Shown one piece after another: positions 35,477-46,813 of a stretch of 64,000 nt of DNA. The stretch covers positions 10,402,370 through 10,466,369 of the forward strand of contig JAYGXS010000005.1 of the NCBI GenBank assembly GCA_036362985.1. Direction: 5' to 3'. The stretch is from Ligula intestinalis. Its lineage: Eukaryota; Platyhelminthes; Cestoda; Diphyllobothriidea; Diphyllobothriidae. The notes under the pieces are model-generated. The model ran no database searches and was not told where the DNA came from. It worked only from the letters and a program-made list of their open reading frames with translations. The position numbers and the translations under genes are program-made. Numbering within the stretch: the stretch's first letter is position 1; every line of letters starts with the position of its first letter.

Positions 35477-36153
35477 GACAGCGTATGTAGCAGAATTTAA
35501 TGGCACCATAAGTTTCGCGAGCGCTCATCAGCCGCTTCCACTCGCTGCATAAACATAACGAATGATAAATAACAGAATTGAATTCATACAGAAAAATTGA
35601 TCCAAAACATCAAGGTCACTTGAGTTAGCCAAGAGGCAATCAATAAAGTAGGAATTCAAAAATTGTGGGCAGCAAAAACGCAGTAAACTGTCTAAGGCAA
35701 AAACATCTAAGGCAAAAAGGTGAGAAGGGGGTGGGTAAACAAGGAGCCGGTGCTACCACGGCAGGGTTAGGTTCACCACATGCTCCAGTTGTTTACATTG
35801 GTCAAGTTTAAACTGCCTTATGTATGCTGCCTCCAGGTAGCGCAAGATACGAGTTGCTCGTGCTCTTGGTAGCACCGGTTCCTTGTTTACCCACCCCCTT
35901 CCCACCTTTCTGCCTTAGATGTTTTTGCCTTAGACAGTTTACTGCGTTTTATGCTGCCCACAATTTTTGAATTCCTACTTTATTGATTGCCTCTTGGCTA
36001 ACTCAAGTGACCTTGATGTTTTGGATCAATTTTTCTGTATGAATTCAATTCTGTAATTTACCATTCGTTATTCTGTTTATGCAGCGAGTGGGAAGCGGCT
36101 GATTAGCGCTCGCGAAATTTATGGTGCCATTAAATTCTGCTACGTACGCTGTC
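35477..36153. mobile_element. Foldback element, ~280-bp arms
   Basis: The left arm 35477-35758 is the near-perfect reverse complement of 35877-36153. The arms begin GACAGCGTA(T/C)GTAGCAGAAT and end at the loop with ACCGGTGCTACCA or its equivalent. The 118-bp loop is unrelated to the arms. There is no open frame for a transposase, so this is a non-autonomous foldback or MITE-like element. High arm identity suggests recent origin or gene conversion between arms. The outer arm sequence resembles the smaller hairpin at 37.8 kb. Confidence 0.85.
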
Positions 36154-37824
36154 TTCAAATTTGTACTTGGGAAACGATGTTTCAAACTTATGTAAACTTA
36201 CTCATATGCCCCTAATTCAAGTATTTTGTCCTGCAAAATCGGTGGTTAAATAGTTTTGGGGAGCGGGAAATAGGAAAGGCAGAGAATCAAATTTTTAGAA
36301 GTAGGCATAAAGTGAAAAAATGTAGTCAAAGTTGCTTCCCGCGGACGCTGGGAGCAGGTTGTTCCACATGTAAATTGAAGGTATGCGCGACACTTTGCAC
36401 CGCGTAGTATACTAATCTAACTCCAAAACGGAAAGTTTGACCTCAGGTAAGTTAAAGTAGACGACCTTCTAACCACCATTTCAATTTTTTTGGGAATTTC
36501 AATAAACCTGCAGTTACATAATCGGGTTTTTCCGCAATAATTTAAACGTGAAAACAAATTAGGAAACTCTACAGCTATAAATCAACAACCCTTCTAAATA
36601 CAGTAAAAACAAAATGCATTTAGCATTTATAAAAGTATATTTCACTGCATATTCTAATTACCCGCCCTAATTTTCCGACAAAAACCGTTTACGTAGGAAA
36701 ACATGCAAGTTGTAGGAATTAATGAGTGGGCCTAAATAAGCTACTGTTGCCAATTAGTGTTATGTGCACTTTTATTGTATTTAGAAGTGTTGTTGATTTT
36801 TATCTGTATCATACTTTAACGTATTGCAGAAAACCCCGATTATCAAAATTCAGGCTTTTGGAAATTCCTGAAAAGATGGAGACGGTGGTTAGGAGGCACT
36901 TCACTTCAACTTAAATGAGGTCAAACTTATCGTCGTGGAGTTTTATTAGTATGGTCTGCAGCGCAAAACTCCGCGAACAACTTACTCACAGCGGCCGCAA
37001 AAAAACAGATCAAACTATATTTTTCTTTTTTATAGTTACTACTTATAGTTTCGTTCCCTACCTATCCTATTTTTCTCACCCACAAAAACCTTATTACCGC
37101 CGGTCCTGTATAGGACATTTCTGAGCGTTGGGGTATGTGAGGTGCACTACTTTCACTATCTTCGCCCTCAATAATCAGTATGTGACGAGCACTGGGAGTG
37201 CGGGTTGAAAGTAGTGTCTCCCGTCTATCGATCGACAGTTACCGGGACGCACATGAATGTCAAACACGCTTTTCTTCGCGCACAGTTACAGGGCATTATG
37301 CTTATGCTTATTCACCTGTGTCACTTGGCAGTACAGTAGAGGGCTGTGGCATGCGCCCTTGACACATCTTTCAGGACTTCTTAACAGCTTTTCGGGGCTG
37401 GCTAGGCGGATACCATTAGAGGCTGTTAAGCAGAAAACAGCAGACATGTGACTTCTACATTCTACTTCTTAACACACTTCTTCCAGCAATCCTAACTGAC
37501 CTCATACCAAGGTGGCAAGCCACACAAAGCAGCAGGCTACAAGCCATTGGTGAGCTGTATTCAGCAGACGCCTGTGCGCTTTCTATTTGAGCCAACCTCC
37601 GGGGCAACGCCCACCTCTTAACAAGTTCACTGGAAAATTTTAAAGTTTTCAGCCTACGGAGAATTGGCTCCTGTTCATTTTCTTCTGATGAAGGAGCGCC
37701 TCAGCACTTTTCATGTGAACCGACCTCAAGGGGCTAACCCCCCCCCTAAACAAGTTCAGTGGAAAATTTTAATGTGAAACATCTTTTCCCAGGAAGAAAT
37801 TTGAAGCAAGCAAATATGGCAGAA
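36154..37824. other. No gene recognised
   Basis: Mostly AT-rich. 37270-37400 resembles the dispersed repeat at 6.7-6.9 kb (TTATGCTTATT.ACCTGT, TTTCAGGACTTC). A block near 37630-37700 (GGAAAATTTTAA, CAGCCTACGGAGAATT) is repeated at 37970-38030. Confidence 0.45.
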
Positions 37825-37970
37825 TTTATTCGATCAAATAAATTTCGTGACGGCTCGTCAGCTGCGGCCCGTCTTTGCATGAATGAAGTGCTGTAACCCA
37901 CTTGTTATTCATTCATGCAAAGACGGGCCGCAGCTGGCGAGCCGTCACGAAATTTATTTGATCGAATAAA
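37825..37970. mobile_element. Short foldback hairpin, 63-bp arms
   Basis: The arms 37825-37887 and 37908-37970 are reverse complements with a single mismatch, around a 20-bp loop. The arm contains AAATTTCGTGACGGCTCG and AGCTGCGGCCCGTC. Flanking GGAAAATTTTAATG occurs on both sides (near 37760 and directly after 37970). The arm order GCAGAATTTA, TAAATTTCG, GCTCGTCAGCTGC parallels the outer arms of the 35.5-kb foldback, so both may be one family. Confidence 0.85.
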
Positions 37971-39354
37971 GGAAAATTTTAATGTTTCCAGCCTACGGAG
38001 AATTCGTTCGCGTACATCTCCTTCTGATGAAATTTGTTCGTGACAATCTGCACTAAGCCTTGGTGCCTATTTAGTAGACTGATTTTGTGGTTTGTTATCC
38101 GCAGTCCTGTTTCTATGAGCCTCCAACATGCGTTAGCCGAATGAACGTGTTTCGTGTGAATTCAGTGGTTTTTGAGCAACATATTTTGTTTGATGAAATA
38201 TTTTGTGCTTATGGACATTGCTGCATTTTGCAGCAGTAGGGCTGACTAACAAGCTTTATGTTTGGGGTTCTGAAGTCTCTAGGCTCTATGAGTAGACTGT
38301 TTTAACTAGTTATTATGCTATTGCCCGTAACATTATTGGTGTATATGCGTCGGTTGTAAACCCATTCGATGCCCTTCTTACTAGTTTTGGCCTGTACACC
38401 TGCTTGGTTTTCGCTGAGTGCTCTAAGTGTTCCAGTGTTCCATAAGGAAGACGCAACCATTGGTACCTGCAGTGGTTGTCCTTTATCACACTCTTCTGCT
38501 CGGCATTTTACTTTTCTTCCGCTGAAAGATTTTTTACGGCTATGTAACACAAGTAGCGCGCGCTTCGAACTTTACCTCCCCTTCCAAACTCCAAGGGATT
38601 TAAAAATGTCTTCGATATCAGGGCTATTAGACCATTCTAGAGCCTGTCGAGCGTATGAGATTTTTCCCCATCTTCGGTTTTCTTGTATCCTTTTAGACAG
38701 GATTTTTTCACTTAGCACATTTTTTCTATTATGCACACTACTAACATAGCATGAAACTGAAACAAAGTCAATATTGACTAAAAAGTAAAAGGGTTTGTTT
38801 AAGGTATTTTCCTATTTTCCAAGGGCTTTGACGGTGCCCACAATGTTCCTCACGAAATAGCCTTATTTTAACTTCGACTGACCAACATCGTCCCCCTCGG
38901 AAATCTCCAAAAGGACTTAGCTGACTGCTGCCAAATTTCGTATTCATCGGATTTTTTTCTTCCTCATTTCTACTGTTTCTTCGCCCGAGAAGAATATTCC
39001 ATTGCCGAACAATACAGCCAGAACTACGGCAAAGGCTGAAAAGTTCGTGTTAACATAGGTAGTTGTTGCACTATTGTCGCAGAGTTATCGCCAGAATTTG
39101 TGTTAACGGGAAGTTTCTCAATTACTGTGCCAGTTCTATCGGTTCTATTGGTTCAATTCCTTCGTATATAGGCACTAGAAGTATAAGAAGTGTAAGCTTG
39201 CCTGATTCAGCTCTACGTAAATGTAAGTGGTTCCAGGACCTCTATTTAGGGATCAATGACGCAGGTACAAAAGTAGGCGTTTTTACAACTACAAACACCT
39301 CATTATCAACAGCAAGTCAATCAAAGGAAGAAAAAGATGTGCTCATTAGAACAA
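37971..39354. other. No gene recognised
   Basis: A 126-codon plus-strand frame at 38.37-38.75 kb has no recognisable domain and overlaps an antisense frame; it is not called. No repeats were recognised beyond the block at 37970-38030. Confidence 0.45.
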
Positions 39355-39430
39355 GAATTTTATTTTCCTGACGTTTCGGATTCTGTCCAGAATCCTTAAT
39401 CATAGGTGACCGTAGAATAGTGTGACACAT
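39355..39430 (-). ncRNA. Degenerate hammerhead-like motif, PLE terminus
   Basis: On the minus strand a perfect 8-bp hairpin GGATTCTG-GA-CAGAATCC (plus 39378-39395) is followed by GAAACGTCAGGA, as in a hammerhead stem II and core. The upstream box, expected CTGATGA, reads CTATGATTA and is damaged. A related GAAACGTCAG block is found near 160 and 1718. It probably marks a PLE terminus without its coding part. Confidence 0.4.
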
Positions 39431-40304
39431 GCGCATCAAACACAGAAAACACGTTAAAATAGACGAGGTTTACACTCGCAAACAGCACAGCAAAAACCAC
39501 AACCATATCATCACGAATAGCCATAAGCACATCAATAAGCTTACACAACGTGTGAAAAACCACAACATCCGTCAACATTTGATCATCGATTCTGATTATA
39601 TCATCTAAATAGATGATGATGAATTATCCATAGGTGACAATAAACAATCAAAATGATTGGGTGGTGAGGATTTTCATCATTTGCAGTCCAACCCTAGTCT
39701 TATGTCGTTTACGTCTCTCTCAGTTGAAGATCTAAGGATTCAACAGCAAATGGAAGCCTCTCAGAAACCATATCTCATGCGCCACTGCTATATCCAGCCA
39801 GCTTTTAACTCATTAGCGTTGCCCTAAACTTAATTGGGTCATATGGCAGGCTCTCAAATCACCCTTATATACCAATTCTGTGATTGAAATTTTACTAATC
39901 TCTTCTCAATCTCTGTAAGCATACAATAAACAGAAATGTATGAAACCAATTGACTCATCTGCTGTTTTTGGGTTAATGATCGTTCAGTTTGGGGGTCCAG
40001 CGTGAAAGTTGTGGCAGGTCCTTTTATCTTTCTTGTGCAGGTGTTGGCTACATCTGGCGTTCGTAGCTGGCAGTTTTGGGGCTCCCCGGATTAAGGATCT
40101 GCATAGCGGCCACGCCCACATCGATCTGTGAGGGACACCAAGTGAGGATCTCCGATGTGTGCACCGGTTATGCTCCCTGGCAGCAGTAGTAATCACCATG
40201 GCTCGTAGGTGGAGATTAAAAAAAAGAATGTCGCTTTTTGCCATGTAGTTCATTATATAGGCCTTACAGGAAGCCACACAGAAACACGCTTGATAGGTTG
40301 TTGT

Positions 40305-40460
40305 GGAATCGAGAAAGACAAGTGAGAATTTTATGGTCATTCCTGGCTTAGCAGCCAATCAGACATACCCAATTCTAGGTGTGGTTTAGCCGGAATTCGA
40401 AAGCAGAACCTTTGGTCCTTAAGCAAAACACCTTCCATGGCATCATGAGCTGGTTGCTTT
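40305..40460 (-). mobile_element. tRNA-derived SINE, copy 4
   Basis: Minus-strand blocks AGCTCATGATGCCATGGAAGG (A-box side, 39431-40304 upstream shows nothing recognised) and CTTTCGAATTCC (B-box remnant), then the body with ATTGGCTGCTAAGCCAGG. The order is the same as in the copies at 1.2-1.65 kb but more diverged. Confidence 0.55.
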
Positions 40461-40597
40461 TTTCGGTTGACACGAGGAATAGGGTGATAATAGGGGAATT
40501 TCTGTCCAACTTGGGAACATAAATATCACATTGTGCTCTATACTTTATTATTGAGCCCATCCAGGCGGCCACATAACGACTTGTAGAATAAATTTAA

Positions 40598-40652
40598 GCG
40601 AAACCGACAAAACATAAGGACGACCGAAATGGCCATTTCTGGCAAATACGCT
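40598..40652 (-). mobile_element. SINE 3'-end fragment, copy 5
   Basis: GAAACCGACAAAACATAAGG and GACCGAAATGGCCATTTCTGGC match only the 3' half of the SINE family seen at 1.2 kb. The tRNA-like head is absent. Confidence 0.5.
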
Positions 40653-41169
40653 ATCATTTGGCAGGGTATTTGGTCATTAAGTTCAACATTCAACCTCTAG
40701 ATGTAAAGTGCTGTAAGCAGGCTATCGAAACTGGCTGACGATGATGCGTTTGACTAAGGAGTTTCTTGAGCTGCGCTTCTATTAGTGCTCGTTGCATTCC
40801 TCAGATGTAAGTCGGTCAGGTAAGCGAGCGGACAGCAACACGCCTCGCCATTGGGTGTGGTCAAACGGACAGCCAATTAGCATGCGCTGCCGAATCAGGG
40901 CGTATTCTATTTGTAACCCAGCTTGTAGCCTCAATAAAGAGGCATATCTGTTCCTTAACCGAATCGGCGATGTCCTTACTATCCTAATATCTTCCATGGT
41001 TACCGAATCAACCACAGAGCCAGTGATGCATTGGTAAACTATTCGGGTTTTTTAAAAAAAAGGGCGGTTGTCAGGGGAGGTAGGGGGTGAAGTGAAATCG
41101 GGGTCAAAAAGGTGATCGGCGTTAGCGGGGAGAGACCGATAGCCGAGAGGGGTGCTGAGCTGTGGGCTG

Positions 41170-41570
41170 TTGGGTATGCGGCTTTTGACCATGGTAAGTG
41201 CAGCAACGCGACGAAGTTCTTTTGGGCGCACAGTGCCGGTCCATGTAGCCTAATGGCGAACACTTCTGCCGTAGTCAACAGATGCTGTCCAAGGAATTTT
41301 GAATAGTTTAGGGGCAGGTTGTAGATCACTCAGAAGGCCTCTCTGGCCTCCATGTGATGGTTTGAGTCTACCAGGTGCGCTAAATTGAACTCTTCATACC
41401 ACTTCTTTCGCCTCACGCTGGTAAAATGAATAGCTGGACGAAATGCAGCAGATTTTCGACAGAAAACGCCTAGGAAAAAACAAACATGATTTGTCAAAAG
41501 ATCCGAATTCGGATAAGTATATTTGAGATTTCCTGTATTTCTGTCGACTTGTCGACTTGCATTTTTCATG
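41170..41570 (-). pseudogene. PLE GIY-YIG C-terminal fragment
   Basis: Minus strand: EEFNLAHLVDSNHHMEAREAF, VIYNLPLNY, QHLLTTAEVFAIRLHGPALC, AQKNFVALLHLPWSK. This is a relatively complete C-terminal half of the GIY-YIG domain (H...D..H..D..EAF, TAEA.AIRL). An in-frame stop separates the first two blocks. Upstream RT is missing, which fits 5' truncation. The stretch 40653-41169 contains its 3' region and no other recognised gene. Confidence 0.7.
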
Positions 41571-42363
41571 TGTTTTCAGGAAAACTAAGGCATTCTTTAA
41601 ACAGTTCAAGAAAAAGGTTTGCTAGAAGTCATCTTTCCCCCAAATACCACAAACCTTTTTTAAACAAACAGTTACGATAGTGCTTTAATTAAACGTGACT
41701 ATCCTATTGGGATACACATGACTTGCTACAAAATTTTCCTGTGTATGTCGAAAGACCTAAAAGTGGGAGGTCTTATACAAAGTAAATATTCTGCGAAAAT
41801 TCTCATTTTACGATTGAAAAGTCATATTGGTAAACAATTGTTTTCGGTCATTCATCTTCATACCCGTACAATGATATGAAGAATAAAACGGTGAGTTTTG
41901 TGCACTGTTTCTACAGTCCTCGGAGTAGGCGGAAGGGTGGGTGCAATTAATCATCTTGGGGTCCTAGCCCAGAATGTTCTGACCCGAGAAGCAGGCGGAG
42001 GAAGCCAAGAGAGCAGTGCTGATAGGCAATGGCTTCATTCAACAGCACACAAAGACAATAGGGGGCTTGCGTGGTTCTTTAGCTTGTCCACTCCGGCATA
42101 TTAATATGGTTCCAGTCTTTATAGAATATTCCTGACTTATACAGTGCGCTTCGGTATTCTAGAACCATCTCGATTACGGCCACTGCCCTCGCTATATGGG
42201 TGGTCTTTTCGTTTAGTCGGCGCACGGCTTGGGCGGCTTGCACGCGACTATGACGTACCACGGTCAGCTTGGCTGTGTTCAGGAATCAGCTAGACTGTCC
42301 GTTTCACCGACTGCCGTGAATGTATGGGTGTCCTGGCTTCGTAGCACTCGGTGTTCTCTCGTC

Positions 42364-42733
42364 TCATGCATTGTGGGGCTGGCGTGTTGAGGGTGTTGAG
42401 TGCGTCGCGGGGAACAGGGGCGAGATGTTCTCAAGCTCGGCGGTTAGGGGTCTGAACGTCAGACGTGTGGCGTACTTCTGCTTACCCTCTGTGGCTTCGT
42501 ATGATGTGCATTCGGATGCCGCGATTTCCGACAGCTTGGAATTTCCACGTGCGGTCGACAAAGGAAGGCAAACGGCCTGAACCCGCATCTTTTGACAGCG
42601 AAGAGTGGGTTTTGCTAACCGGATTGCCACTGCTTCCAGCGTTGCTCCGCTTTTTCATGTTCCGGAGGATGACCTTTTCTGGATAACCCTTTTCGCGGAG
42701 TGTACTGGATACTAGCTGCAACTCTACTTCCAC
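42364..42733 (-). pseudogene. PLE linker fused to GIY-YIG tail (internal deletion)
   Basis: Minus strand: VELQLVSSTLREKGYPEKVI (the RT-endonuclease linker, compare EELKIVEGVFRQNGYP at 14.1 kb) runs after a frame change directly into TLEAVAIRLAKPTLRCQKMR and a short remnant of the domain end. The catalytic GIY-YIG core that should lie between is deleted. The DNA from 41571 to 42363 contains the 3' region and nothing else recognised. Confidence 0.65.
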
Positions 42734-43002
42734 TGTTTCTGGTGCGCAGAAGTGTCGTATTCTGGCTGCCAGTCCCTGGACAAAGTTTCACTCAAGAATA
42801 AGGGATCGAAACTGCGAAAATTTATGCATTACTCCGTCCAAGTTTTCTTTCTGAATGCCAGCCCTCCATCATCTTTTCCCCAAGAATGCATTTTCATCCG
42901 TGAATTGAGATTGGAGGATTGGGGGATCCGGAGGAAGATTGAAGATCACTCAAGACGATTGCGTTTTATCTGATTAACAGCTGTTGTGCGTTAAAGGTAC
43001 AC

Positions 43003-43470
43003 ATGACGACTAGTCGCCCTGCCTATTTGACGAGAGACCTTAACAGGCAATTAAAGAAGAAAAATAGGAAATTGAAGTTATTCAGGAAAATGGGGTCACC
43101 AGTACACCTCGATGAATTCCAACGCCAAAGAAATGCGGTGAGAGCATCGATTCGCAAGGCCAGGAAAAACGATGAATTAAGAATCCTCCAACCGGCCACA
43201 GACAAACCAAAAATTCTTTTCGGCTATATTTACAGTACACTAAAAACCAAGGATCTAGACGCAGTACTTAAGGATAATAATGGCGGGGAAGTCGTTTGAA
43301 ATTGTGTCAAACTTCATCAGAAGACGGACTCAAAGTGGAATTTTTTTCTCAAGTCGTTGAACTGAAGTCGCAGCCTACAAACAAACAAGCGAAAACAGTC
43401 TTAAAAGACCAAGTTACACCGACTTCAAGCCTTCTTAAAGATTAGCAGTTATTCAGGACCTCGAAGATAT
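43003..43470 (+). pseudogene. LINE linker region between endonuclease and RT
   Basis: The frame RPAYLTRDLNRQLKKKNRKL, then RQRNAVRASIRKARKNDEL, KPKILFGYIYSTLKTK. This is the basic, helical region preceding the RT in CR1/RTE-like LINEs (pattern R......L...KR.L......W..Y...RN.....I..A+...........PK.F+.YI). Neither the endonuclease nor the RT is joined to it, so it is an isolated fragment. 42734-43002 shows no recognised feature. Confidence 0.6.
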
Positions 43471-43689
43471 ACAAACGGCTGAGTCGTTCCTGAATATCCT
43501 GCATATTGTTTATACAAATTTTAAAGTGCTTCAAAACAATTTGGCTTATTGTTTACTCAGTCTGCTTCACTGGTGGAAGATTTTCGTTATTTTGTACATC
43601 AGTCAATACACTACGGCACAGTCGCAAAGGCCAATTTTACATTTTGAATTTAATCGTTCCGTTTGCAACTAACATGGAAGTAGAAACTA

Positions 43690-43712
43690 TTAAATAAATA
43701 AATAAATATATT
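43690..43712. repeat. TAAA simple repeat, LINE 3' tail
   Basis: TAAATAAATAAATA directly next to the 3' end of the minus-strand LINE, on whose strand it reads as an (ATTT)n tail. Confidence 0.7.
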
Positions 43713-46240
43713 TTATATTTTAGGCCCGGAGGGCCTCGTGATTGCAAACTTAGTGCTGTGGAAAAATAAATAAGTACAAAGTTGATAAATACTGCTCTCC
43801 GTGAACAACCACAAAGGCAGCGGGAGCGTTTTGTACTGTTGGCAGATGAAATAAATACCCAACAACGCATCGTCATTTTAAAATAGTAGTCAACTCTCTC
43901 TGAAACGCATGGTGATCTAAGTGGGAAGCAGTGAAAAAAACTCATACCATTGAAGCTGGGGCGCAGTTCAGCGAACCCCCGCTTAAAAAACAAAACATAG
44001 GAGCAATGAAATGCTTCAACAGAATTAAGGGGTTGGTTGAGGGGATTGATTGTAGTACAAATGAGACAGGACTGTTGATGAGCACGCATGAGAGTTGGAA
44101 ACGCTTATTGTAATTGGAGAAATCATATAACAGCAGAGGTTGTCGTTCACCACTGTAACACTGCCCGACTGGCTTCATGATTAACCATCACGGAGGTGAG
44201 ACCGGAGGAGGCCATCCCGGACAACAGGGTAGACAAGAGAGTGAACGGCAGAGGTAACCTGATCATTAATGAAACGCTGGAGATGCGACATTGTACACGG
44301 CGGAGTCGAGCGACGAGCTGGCAAAAATAGCAGAACCGCCATGAGCATGACTCAAGACCATGAAGCCTATTGTCAGGATTGTAAAACGGAAAATGGAACA
44401 ACGACAATGATGACTGGACAGAGAAGTTGACAAAACATCGTTGCAACTCTCACTCAAAAGAGGAAGAAATCGACATGTATGGAAAATAATGCTATGTCAA
44501 CATAACCAGCTCAGATACCAGGGGGACCCTTTTCAAAGTCCAAAAGTTGTGTGTTTGGGACGGAGACGGATAAACAGGACTTTATATCTTCCGGAGTTCA
44601 GTGTTTACGTAATTTTACCTGAAAACTACAAAGTTAAACGACAGCCTTATTTCGAGGGGTATATTATTACAGAGGAAAGCATATTTGGAAGCAAAGGAGT
44701 GAGAATGGTTTGAAGTGGAGCTTAAGGGGGCTGCAATAATCCTGGAGGAATAACTTGTGGCAAAGGGTCTATCTACGGAAAGGAGAGCGTTGATTCGTGC
44801 AAGGTTAGGGGTAGATTTAACGCGAAAGAAGAAACAGAGGCCCGCTTCGAGTCTTCTGACCCAAAGAAATGTCATGTTTGCTAGCTGACATCTCTCCGTA
44901 TAAGAAGAAGTGGATTGAGGAAGAGTGAATATTTTGCGATTAAATACCCTCTGTACATGTTCAATCTTACCGCGGTCAGACGCATTGATTAGACCAAAGA
45001 GGGGTCAGCAATATTCTAGGATGAGTAGATCATGCATGCGATAAAATTTTTACTTTATTTCCAGCAGGAAGAAATTGTGTGATCTTAAACCACATATCTG
45101 TGCAGCCTTCGCAGATATTCGAACCGCATGAGTCGACAATGCTATTTTATTTTTGTAGCTGAGACCTAAGTCTGTTATAATGTATCGTTCTAAAAGTGGA
45201 GTATTTTGAAAGACTAGGGGACGGGGAAGCTTGGCGGGACCGAAACGCATGAAACTACACTTGGATGGAGAGAATTCCATCTGCCAGGTAGCACCCCCAA
45301 CGTGAGAGTGTAAGTAAATTCGCATTTTTTTTATCAACGCATATACGTGCCGTGTCCTTAGAGAATGAGTATATGCATTTGAGGTCGTCTGCATGAATGA
45401 GATTGTGTAAATATTTTAGACCAGTCGAAATTTAGTTTATGCATAGAATGAAGCGTAAATGACCCAAGATGGTGCCTTGAAAAACGCCACTGGTGATCAG
45501 CTGAGCAGTAGAGTAACTATCATCTACTAGGACCTTCTGACTGTGGTTAAACAAGTAGGAACCGGTGAAGTCGAGGAGAGGGGGACGGATGCCAACGGCT
45601 TCCAATTTTCCCAGGAGTCGTCTATGCGGTACCTTGTCGAAGGCTTTGCTCAGGTCAAAGTAGATAACAACTACGGATTGCCGCTCGTTACAGAGGGAAG
45701 TGACGTGGTTAAGAAAAGCTAAGTGACACGTCTCGCATGATATTTCGGGTAGAAGACCATGCTCCAAGTCGCTTAAAAGCTTATTTTTTAGGCAAAAATC
45801 GAGAATTTGATTAAAAATTATCTTCTCCAGAAGTTTAGCTAGGGCCGGGGCTTATGAACACCACGGTAGTTATTTATGTCCGAACGAGATCCTGCTTTAA
45901 ATGCTGGAAGCATAATAGATGTCTTCCAATTGTCAGGAAAGGAACCATTTGAGAGATAGACTGAAAATATATGGCTAAGTAATTTGGGAAATTGTGACAC
46001 TCTTTTGATAACTGAATTGGAGATACCATCAGTTCCCGAAAGGTGCGGGTTTTTTAGACGAATTATATGCTTACGAATTAATTCTATGGATAAATCAATG
46101 TTCCCGAGAGTGTTGTCTGAGTATGGTTGAAATGACGGGACTAGCTCGGATTCTGTCGTAAAGTGCTTTGCAAAGAAAGCATTGAACAATTCAGCCTTAT
46201 CAGCCTCATCTAGTACAATTTTTTTCCTTTCATTAAGCAA
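43713..46240 (-). pseudogene. CR1-like LINE, 5'-truncated copy 1
   Basis: Minus-strand frames in order: DEADKAELFNAFFAKHFT, LSGTDGISNSVIKR, GSFPDNWKTSIMLPAFKAGS (46240-45840), then QSVVVIYFDLSKAFDKVPHR and GVFQGTILGHL (45767-45432), HADDL in place of the FADD catalytic box (near 45.4 kb), SPSKCSFMRFGPAK, and the C-terminal FLWVRRLEAGLCFFFR (44875). The 3' UTR ends in GGCCCTCCGGGCC and an (ATTT)n tail. The endonuclease is lost. Several frameshifts make it inactive. A sister copy is at 52.4-54.3 kb. Confidence 0.85.
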
Positions 46241-46249
46241 TGGGGTATT

Positions 46250-46716
46250 TCAACTCCTCGTTATGCGGAGGACCTACGAAGAAACAGTTGTGCAACCGAT
46301 TTCGCACAGTTTAACTCACTCAGGGCGCAAGATTCCTTGTGCTGGTCACGCGCAAGACGAATCTTTGACGCCTTTTTCTAGTGATCATTTCTGGGTTCAG
46401 AAGAATCCTACAGCAATTTATCAACGAGATTTCTATCAGATCTCGCGACTGCGACCCACGAACTTGGATTTCGGTCTTCATTAAGTCATCCTTTGGCAAG
46501 TCAACTTCTTGGCTATTGCTGTCAAGGATCGTGAAGGATCTAAGTGAGTCGTATCATTTCCTAATCTTCATTGTTATTGTTGAAGACCATTTTTACGCTG
46601 TTCCTTCTAGGATAGCCTGATAAATTACTCACTACAGGTTAGCTTACACTTGAAAGTTTTCCATTGCGTTTTCGCTAAGACGTTTCGTATATTTGTAGTG
46701 ATACAGCCTCTACAAA
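46250..46716 (+). mobile_element. Presumed 5' LTR of gypsy element
   Basis: The DNA between the truncated LINE and the primer-binding site has the right position and size for a 5' LTR, which would end at about CTCTACAA. No second LTR exists in the window to confirm the borders, so the left limit is inferred from where the LINE similarity stops. Confidence 0.4.
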
Positions 46717-46718
46717 TG

Positions 46719-46730
46719 TGGTGACCCCGT
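46719..46730 (+). promoter_or_regulatory. Primer-binding site, tRNA-Trp type
   Basis: TGGTGACCCCGT is complementary to the 3' end of eukaryotic tRNA-Trp, as used by CsRn1/Kabuki-like gypsy elements. It lies about 84 bp before the gag start. Confidence 0.6.
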
Positions 46731-46813
46731 TTCTATCGTTCTCTCCGTCTTCTTTTTTATTCCATTCATCCGTTTTTCTCGTTTGACTCCGTTGTTCATA
46801 CATTTTTTGCGAC

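Noticed and set aside
38369..38749. 126-codon plus-strand frame
   Set aside because: Leu/Phe-rich without domain or signal, overlapped by an antisense frame, and next to foldback elements.
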